Positions 58,888-64,000 of a stretch of 64,000 nt of DNA are shown here, in pieces (within the stretch, counting starts at the first letter, position 1; the number at the start of each line of letters is the position of its first letter). The notes beneath the pieces are model-generated. The model saw only the letters and a program-made list of their open reading frames with translations, made no database searches and was not told where the DNA came from. The DNA is from Oscillatoriales cyanobacterium CG2_30_40_61. Its GTDB lineage: Bacteria; Cyanobacteriota; Cyanobacteriia; Cyanobacteriales; Microcoleaceae. Where the stretch lies: the NCBI GenBank assembly GCA_001873365.1, contig MNYZ01000094.1, positions 59,443-123,442 on the forward strand. The letters run 5' to 3'. Made by a program: the position numbers and the translations under genes.

Positions 58888-59304
58888 ATGAAAGTTGTAT
58901 TAGATACCAATATTTTTATCTCCGGTTGGTTATGGGATGGCAGACCTGATCAAATTTTGAAATTAGGCGAGATTGGAGAGATTAATGTATGCGCTTCTGA
59001 AGAATTATTAACGGAGTTAGCAATAACATTAAGTCAAAAGAAATTTAAACTTAAACTCCAAACTTGGGGATTTGAAGTCCATAATTTAATGGATGGAATC
59101 CGAAATTCGGTAGAAATTTATTCTATTTCTAAACAATATTTTCCTGAATTAAGAGATCCAAATGATTGGATTATTTTAGCAACTGCGATCGCATCTCAAG
59201 CAGATTCTATTATTACAGGAGATCGGGATTTATTAACCTTAGAAAACTATGAAAATATCCCTATTTTAACAGCTAGAGATTTTTTAAATATTTACTTTCC
59301 ATAG
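58888..59304 (+). CDS. PIN-family toxin of a toxin-antitoxin pair
   Basis: 138 residues from the ATG at 58888; the frame is open 19 codons upstream inside the antitoxin gene, but that is not translation of this protein. MKVVLDTNIFISGWLW begins the PIN domain (Asp6); RDPNDWIILATAI and IITGDRDLLTLEN carry the later acidic residues. It matches the PIN toxin group with LDTNIFISG and C-terminal TARDFL. Complete. Confidence 0.83.
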   Translation: MKVVLDTNIFISGWLWDGRPDQILKLGEIGEINVCASEELLTELAITLSQKKFKLKLQTWGFEVHNLMDGIRNSVEIYSISKQYFPELRDPNDWIILATAIASQADSIITGDRDLLTLENYENIPILTARDFLNIYFP

Positions 59305-59381
59305 ATTTAGAGAAAAGCTTTCGCAACTTTTTAGATAATTATAGGAGATAAAAAAGTTTAAATCAATTTTTAATTCAGTTA

Positions 59382-59786
59382 TTAATTAATAAACACACTT
59401 TGATCAACATGAAAAAATTTAGCTAAGATGATTGCTTCTTCTTTGCTAATTGAATTTTTACCATTAATCAATTCATTAGCTTTTTGTTCGCTTCCTATTA
59501 AATTCACTAATTCTTCAGGTTTTAAACCCCTCTGTTCTATTAAAAATCGTAGTATCGAATCAGAGGAAATCGTAGTTTCTGGCTGATAATATTCTTGTTC
59601 AAATTTTTCGATTAATGTAATCAAAAGTTCATATAACTCATCTTCTTCTGGAGTCCGATTGCAACGGTGCATTAATTCTTCCACAACAGCTAAATATTTT
59701 TCATTTTCGTCTTCATTTCTAATGATTTTAGGTTGATAATTGGATAATAATTCTTTGTATTTTTCGGGATTAAAAGTAACGGTCAT
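59382..59786 (-). CDS. HigA-like antitoxin
   Basis: 134 residues from the ATG at 59786, with AAGGAG ten bases upstream; earlier ATGs in frame lie inside the toxin gene. The N-terminal half is helical and acidic; the C-terminal helix-turn-helix reads RGLKPEELVNLIGSEQKANELI with EEAIILAKFFHVD, as in the HigA family. It sits downstream of a HigB-like toxin remnant, the normal higBA order. With a dead toxin it may act as a free regulator. Confidence 0.8.
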   Translation of the reverse strand: MTVTFNPEKYKELLSNYQPKIIRNEDENEKYLAVVEELMHRCNRTPEEDELYELLITLIEKFEQEYYQPETTISSDSILRFLIEQRGLKPEELVNLIGSEQKANELINGKNSISKEEAIILAKFFHVDQSVFIN

Positions 59787-60069
59787 TTTTCCAATTCTCC
59801 TTATCATATTCAGCATGAGTTAGAATATATTTAATATAGATTAACTGTTTTTGATAATCTATACTAACAATTAAACGCTATTGGTTGCCTTTAATGTTAA
59901 AAACTGTAAAATTACCTACAGCTTCAGCTTTGGGAAAAACTGATTGTACCTCAATGAGATTTGACCATTTAGCTTTACTTGCAACTTTAAACCAGTTATC
60001 TAAAGCTTCACGACAATCTCCATGATTTTTGATACATTCACGTAGTTTTCGATAACTGATAATGTGCAT
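59770..60069 (-). pseudogene. HigB-like toxin with internal amber stop
   Basis: From the ATG at 60069 the frame runs 63 codons (MHIISYRKLRECIKNHGD to FNIKGNQ) to a TAG at 59878-59880, then continues RLIVSIDYQKQLIYIKYI to ILTHAEYDKENW and stops at 59770. Relatives read NIKGN-Q-Y-R-L-I-V, so a Tyr codon has become TAG. The resulting 63-residue peptide lacks the HigB catalytic end. The downstream part overlaps the start of the HigA gene by 17 bases. A sequencing error cannot be ruled out. Confidence 0.78.
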
Positions 60070-60123
60070 AGTTACTGATATTATTTTAACATAGGAACGA
60101 TCGCATTTTAAATTAAATCAGTT

Positions 60124-61374
60124 TTATTTAATTGGCCAGTCAGGAATAATTAGATCAATTTCTTCCATAATATTTAATGTTGCTGTTAACACAATAACAA
60201 TTTTTTGATAATGCAGAATATCATCAAAGAATAAACTACGCTTGGCTTTTTTGCGGTCTTTTAACCATTTATCTAATACTTGATACCCGCCAATTTTAAA
60301 TCCCCAAATTTCCGGCGTTATTCCTTCAAAATAACGGGTTTTATTAATATAAACTCGTTGCTGTTGCGGTTTATAAGTTACTTCTGTAACGCTGTTATCT
60401 CCTTCGCCTTGATATTTAGTAATTAAACGATTGAGTTGTTGAGATTCCATTAAATGTAATTTAACTAATTCTTCGCCTTTTTGGGCTAAATTTTTAAATA
60501 ATTGCTCATTACTGGTTAGGGGTAAACGAGGAAAATCTATTTTTAAATATTCTGCATATCTTTGACGATAGGTGGGACTATGAAAAATTGCATAAGCATA
60601 ATAAAATATCTGTTCAGGTGTGGGAATATATCCTAATTTTGCTTTAATTTCACTCAGGAAGTTGGGGGAAAAGTTAGAAGTACGTTGTGTAAATAAGTTA
60701 TATTGATCCTTTTCAATGTCAGGGTAAATGTAGAGAGGTGCAGCATAAGAAGCACCTGCACCTGACATTTTATCTCCAATTACACACTGATGCGGAATAT
60801 TAATATCTGCTAATACTGAAAATTCATAATTAGGAGAAAGAGGTCGAGTCCAAAATAATGCTATATTATCTTTTTCTAATAAATGTTTCATAACTTCTTG
60901 TCTGGGACGTTCAACGATATCTTTATGATGGTAATAGTATCTAATATCAAAAGGACGATAAATACATCGAGTAAAATATTTTTCCCAATTTAATAGGTTA
61001 GCGAGTAATTGTCTTTTTTCTTTGATTTTCCATTCACAAGTTTCAGGTAATCTATATTTTTGAGCAATAACATCATCATTAATATTTAAGTTTCTAAAAT
61101 CTTCTATTCGTTTTCTGATTACATCGGCATCAAAATCTAAAGCAAAGTGATCTCGATGAGTTTTAATTCCTGTTGAATTAACAGGCATTATATCAGTAAT
61201 TTTCCAGCCTTGGTTATATTCTGCTAATAAATCTTGATTTTGAGGAATAAAAAGATAAAAAGGTGAAGTAGGAAAAATTTCTTTCCACTCAATTGTAGTA
61301 AAATCATTTTCGTTAAGATAACTATACTTATCTTCCCGTGAACCCCAGATATCAATATGATAAAACTTAGTCAT
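60124..61374 (-). CDS. C-terminal (target-recognition) part of a split restriction-modification enzyme
   Basis: 416 residues. The start TKFYHIDIWGSREDKYSYLN matches the segment that normally follows the methyltransferase domain in type ISP/IIG-like enzymes, and PFYLFIPQNQDLLAEYNQGW and DIMPVNSTGIKTHRDHFALD are typical of the target-recognition half. The methylase half lies upstream, beyond a HicB-like gene. No ribosome site precedes the ATG at 61374. It may be a separately translated specificity subunit or a broken end. Confidence 0.75.
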   Translation of the reverse strand: MTKFYHIDIWGSREDKYSYLNENDFTTIEWKEIFPTSPFYLFIPQNQDLLAEYNQGWKITDIMPVNSTGIKTHRDHFALDFDADVIRKRIEDFRNLNINDDVIAQKYRLPETCEWKIKEKRQLLANLLNWEKYFTRCIYRPFDIRYYYHHKDIVERPRQEVMKHLLEKDNIALFWTRPLSPNYEFSVLADINIPHQCVIGDKMSGAGASYAAPLYIYPDIEKDQYNLFTQRTSNFSPNFLSEIKAKLGYIPTPEQIFYYAYAIFHSPTYRQRYAEYLKIDFPRLPLTSNEQLFKNLAQKGEELVKLHLMESQQLNRLITKYQGEGDNSVTEVTYKPQQQRVYINKTRYFEGITPEIWGFKIGGYQVLDKWLKDRKKAKRSLFFDDILHYQKIVIVLTATLNIMEEIDLIIPDWPIK

Positions 61375-61382
61375 AAATTATT

Positions 61383-61541
61383 CTACTGATTAGGTTGAAG
61401 ATAAAGTGCGATCGCTTCGCGAATATTTTCTAAAGCTTCTGCTTCCGTTTCGCCTGCTGAAACACAACCGGGTAACTCTGGACACCAAACAGCCCAATCT
61501 CCGGTTTCAGGGTCAGGTTCTAAAATAACACGCCATTTCAT
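61383..61541 (-). CDS. HicB-like small protein lodged between the two R-M halves
   Basis: 52 residues, too short to be seen easily. WRVILEPDPETGDWAVWCPE and LPGCVSAGETEAEALENIRE are classic HicB antitoxin features. AGGAG lies eight bases before the ATG, inside the last codons of the upstream methylase half, and the ATG overlaps that gene's TGA (ATGA). Its stop is eight bases before the ATG of the second half. There is no HicA toxin gene beside it. Complete, probably expressed with the R-M genes; function solitary or regulatory. Confidence 0.8.
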   Translation of the reverse strand: MKWRVILEPDPETGDWAVWCPELPGCVSAGETEAEALENIREAIALYLQPNQ

Positions 61542-63388
61542 ACGGTTTTCTCCTGGGGATATTTAATCATAAAACAAACTGCGACTCCCTGCTGAATATC
61601 AAATACATTTTTATCGGGTAAACCATTGGGAGTCACTTCTTTTTTCTTGCTATTACCATGTAAATCTATTATATAGATTTCATCAAAGGTTTTCTCTAAA
61701 CTTTGTCTCATCCCTCGAAATGTAGGATTATCAAGATAACCATGATTGGTAATAAATGCTAAAATTCCTGAACCTGTACGATCAATTCGCCATTGTCCAA
61801 ACCGAATAAACTTAACATAATCATCTTGTAAATATTTGGGGTTACGTTCTCCTAATGGTACACCATCTACATAATAATACTCTTTAATTAATTCTGATAT
61901 CCATTTACTGTTATTCGCGGAATGTCCAGAATAAGGGGGATTACCTATTACTATCATAACCGGAAAATCTCGTTTAATAGCAGCGGCTTCATTGGCTTCT
62001 TGGGCGACATATTGACCAAATAAAATCTCTGATTTTTTTAACGCCTCATCTAAGGTATTGGTTAAATAAATTCCTAACCGTTGTTTATCTTGAAATTGAT
62101 AACCATAATTTTGCAATTGTAATCCTAATTTTAAATGGGCGATCGCATAAGGGGCCATTAACAATTCAAATCCATATAAACGATTAAATAAATGATCCTT
62201 AACATAATCATTCCAACTACTTCCTAACCCCATTTCCTCTAAATTTTGGTAAATTTGATTCACCACAGTATAGAGAAATGTTCCGGTTCCCGTTGCGGGA
62301 TCAAGAATTTGTACCCTTGGCTGTTTTGTAGTTTTATCTTTACTATAATCTGCTAAACCCAACGCTAAATTAAACCGATTTTTTAGAATTAAATCCACTG
62401 AACGCACGATAAAAGATACCACGGGTTCCGGTGTATAATAAACTCCTCGACTTTTCCGCATGGCGGCATCATAGGCGGCGAGAAAGGTTTCATAAAAATG
62501 CACAACCGGATCTTGCAGTTGGGTATTTTTGCCAAAATTTTCTAAAATATTAATCATATTTACTTGGGATAAAAGCTGCACTAAATCATCAACAGCCCAA
62601 TTAATTTGAGAAAGCACATTTGTATCAACAACGGTATTAAATAACCGCTTTAAAAACGGGTTGGTATCGGGAATATATAGCCCGGCGGTGCGTCGTTCAA
62701 AAGCATAGTTTTGAGGGTTTTGAGCATGACTAACCCTGGCTGTAAATAAACCATAAGCAACGGTTTGAGCATACATATCGGCAAAAGTAGACGGTTCTAA
62801 ATTCGGTAATAAAACCTCTTGAAATCCCTTTTGAAGTTGATGCAGTTGTCCGATTTCTGTTTCTAATTTTAAGGCTTCTATAACTGCATAACGAATGGCT
62901 TTTGTCAATCGTGCCATCTGTTTTGCTAAGTCTTCAGGGTTATTAATTATTTCGCCCTGATAGTTTAGAAATCCTTGAATTAATTGATTTGTTGGTTCAG
63001 TATCAATTAATTGAATCTGATGATCAAATTGTTCTGCTAAAACTGTTTTTAAGCGCAGTTTTCCGTTAATATACCAACGAAATTCTAAATAATTAGTTAA
63101 AATTAAGTTAGCCCCAATATGGGATTCTCGATAACGTTCTAACTGTTCTGTTTTTTCAACGGTTGATAAATCTATTCCTAAATCTTTGGCTTCTACATAT
63201 CCAATTAATAACTCGCGTTTCCTAACTGTAAAATCAGGTATTCCGGCTTTATTTCCTTTTTCTTCAATACTGGCTTCAATTTGTTCTGAGGGATAATCTA
63301 ATAAGGTTTTTAAAGCGGGATAGTGGGTACGTTCACTTCCTCGTTGTAAATTTTTTTGAAGCGATCGCAAATATGTTTCAAAATTCAT
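61538..63388 (-). CDS. Nuclease-methyltransferase half of a type ISP/IIG-like restriction-modification enzyme
   Basis: 616 residues from the ATG at 63388 (GGGA nine bases upstream). The N-terminus has the PD-(D/E)xK-like pattern GIPDFTVRKRELLIGYVEAK, a probable nuclease. The adenine-specific methyltransferase core follows: DPATGTGTFLYTVV (SAM motif I) and IVIGNPPYSG (motif IV). The protein ends abruptly after VAVCFMIKYPQEKTV, where the family continues into the target-recognition domain. A hicB-like gene separates it from that domain. No helicase domain, so it is closer to type IIG than to full ISP. Confidence 0.8.
   Translation of the reverse strand: MNFETYLRSLQKNLQRGSERTHYPALKTLLDYPSEQIEASIEEKGNKAGIPDFTVRKRELLIGYVEAKDLGIDLSTVEKTEQLERYRESHIGANLILTNYLEFRWYINGKLRLKTVLAEQFDHQIQLIDTEPTNQLIQGFLNYQGEIINNPEDLAKQMARLTKAIRYAVIEALKLETEIGQLHQLQKGFQEVLLPNLEPSTFADMYAQTVAYGLFTARVSHAQNPQNYAFERRTAGLYIPDTNPFLKRLFNTVVDTNVLSQINWAVDDLVQLLSQVNMINILENFGKNTQLQDPVVHFYETFLAAYDAAMRKSRGVYYTPEPVVSFIVRSVDLILKNRFNLALGLADYSKDKTTKQPRVQILDPATGTGTFLYTVVNQIYQNLEEMGLGSSWNDYVKDHLFNRLYGFELLMAPYAIAHLKLGLQLQNYGYQFQDKQRLGIYLTNTLDEALKKSEILFGQYVAQEANEAAAIKRDFPVMIVIGNPPYSGHSANNSKWISELIKEYYYVDGVPLGERNPKYLQDDYVKFIRFGQWRIDRTGSGILAFITNHGYLDNPTFRGMRQSLEKTFDEIYIIDLHGNSKKKEVTPNGLPDKNVFDIQQGVAVCFMIKYPQEKTV
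61550..61554 (-). promoter_or_regulatory. Shine-Dalgarno of the HicB-like gene inside the methylase gene end
   Basis: AGGAG within the CAG GAG codons near the end of the methylase half, eight bases before the HicB ATG. Confidence 0.5.
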
Positions 63389-63403
63389 GCTGATCATTCC
63401 CAA

Positions 63404-63850
63404 ATTAATCCCCCTTTTTCTATGTTCTCATAAAATTTCCATTTTTTCAATAAAAATATATGAATGTATCCTATGTATGCTACAAATTCCCCCTTTTTTA
63501 AGGGGGGTTAGGGGGGATCAAATTCCCCCTTTTTAAGGGGGGTTAGGGGGGATCAAATTCCCCCTTTTTAAGGGGGGTTAGGGGGGATCAAATTCCCCTT
63601 TTTTAAGGGGGGTTAGGGGGGATCAGCAACGGAATGGCCACAAACCTAAAAATTACAAAACTGTAATCTAAACAGCATTATTCTTGTAATTTTCATACCC
63701 GTTAATAGTAAACAAGGTAAGTTGTTAGTTAGAGCTAACCAAAATTTTAAAGTAGCAATCCCTAGATTTATGGGTGCTGTTGGAGTAGTTCAAATAAAAA
63801 AATGCTAACTAACAATTTAACTCAAAAACTTAATTAAGAGAGATTTTACT
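63404..63850. other. Gene-free region of about 450 bases
   Basis: Carries the tandem repeat 63484-63624, an A/T-rich leader of the next gene and a short 28-codon frame (63722-63808) with no ribosome site. Nothing else recognised. Confidence 0.6.
63484..63624. repeat. Four-copy tandem array of a hairpin unit
   Basis: Four head-to-tail copies (36, 35, 35 and 35 bp; starts at 63484, 63520, 63555, 63590) of AAATTCCCCCTTTTTAAGGG plus GGGTTAGGGGGGATC. Each unit forms a CCCCCTT/AAGGGGG hairpin. The unit equals the end of the element at 34948-35059 and part of the one at 31776-31855. No spacers, so not CRISPR. Confidence 0.85.
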
Positions 63851-64000
63851 ATGGCTATTAATACAGAATCAACACTTCTCCCCAATCCCCAAAACCTCCC
63901 AGGTCAGGGAAATATGCCTCCGATTCAAGGAACTAACGGACAAGGTAATAATTCCCAAATGCCTCCAATTCAAGGGAATAACGGACAAGGTAATAATTCC
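63851..64000 (+). CDS. Start of a protein with PPIQG...NGQGNN tandem repeats (partial)
   Basis: 50 codons visible, running off the window end. MAINTESTLLPNPQNLPGQG is followed by two copies of a 15-residue unit, MPPIQGTNGQGNNSQ and MPPIQGNNGQGNN, nearly identical at DNA level. No signal peptide in view. The unit is Gly/Asn/Gln/Pro-rich and probably disordered or fibrous. I recognise no family. AAGAGAG lies just upstream of the ATG. Confidence 0.6.
   Translation, partial: MAINTESTLLPNPQNLPGQGNMPPIQGTNGQGNNSQMPPIQGNNGQGNNS

Noticed and set aside
63484..63624. Regular repeats resembling a CRISPR array
   Set aside because: Units are directly adjacent with no spacers, each is a hairpin unit of a dispersed intergenic repeat family, and no cas gene is near.

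Overview
The window looks like part of a filamentous cyanobacterial chromosome, probably an Oscillatoriales member near Planktothrix (genus assignment is inference). Supporting signs are a phycobilin-type haem oxygenase, a CrtD-like carotenoid desaturase, LL-diaminopimelate aminotransferase, a cyanobacterial class I fructose-1,6-bisphosphatase, ADP-glucose pyrophosphorylase, AT-rich intergenic DNA, many copies of the octamer GCGATCGC (HIP1) and many short palindromic repeat families. There is no CRISPR array, prophage or intact insertion sequence.

Region by region. 0-5 kb: haem oxygenase, an AMIN-domain envelope protein, fbp, a fatty-acid desaturase and a rhodanese. 5.2-9.5 kb: one very large superfamily 1 helicase-like protein with a TPR-like tail. 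9.7-24.8 kb: a one-strand exopolysaccharide cluster with a Wzc-type co-polymerase, Wzx flippase, Wzy polymerase, five glycosyltransferases (GT2, GT4 and GT61 types), a hexapeptide acetyltransferase and a GH74-type secreted lipoprotein. 25-31.7 kb: crtD-like gene, a RloA/RloB (AbiL-like) ATPase-nuclease pair, a CPBP membrane protease and a two-domain histidine phosphatase. 31.8-35.1 kb: a degenerate dihydroorotase and a solitary m5C methyltransferase, bracketed by oppositely oriented copies of one G/C-rich repeat. 35.2-40.4 kb: deoC, recO, an MFS exporter, a fibrillin-like protein and dapL. 40.4-42.9 kb: an accessory strip with a decayed IS200/IS605-like element, HIP1-bearing repeats, an intact VapBC-type pair and a broken toxin-antitoxin pair. 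42.9-50.7 kb: PAS histidine kinase, TpsB/FhaC outer-membrane transporter, a Uma2 remnant, tRNA-Tyr and tRNA-Thr, a CNNM/CBS membrane protein and glgC.

51-55.6 kb holds the most interesting candidate system: a metacaspase-nSTAND-transmembrane-WD40 protein, a small unknown protein just downstream, and a divergent trypco1-like partner gene whose stop codon overlaps the start of a GH13 amylase. 57.3-63.4 kb: an M20 amidohydrolase followed by a defence/addiction strip: an AbrB-like/PIN pair, HigA with a nonsense-mutated HigB, and a restriction-modification enzyme split into two ORFs with a complete HicB-like gene lodged at the break. The window ends with a four-copy tandem repeat and the start of a protein made of PPIQG-type repeats.

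Functionally, the polysaccharide genes form a near-complete Wzy-dependent pathway (no initiating phosphoglycosyltransferase or outer-membrane exporter is visible). The accessory genes form three potential conflict modules (RloAB, metacaspase-nSTAND-trypco1, and the split R-M/HicB locus) and several toxin-antitoxin pairs in different states of decay.
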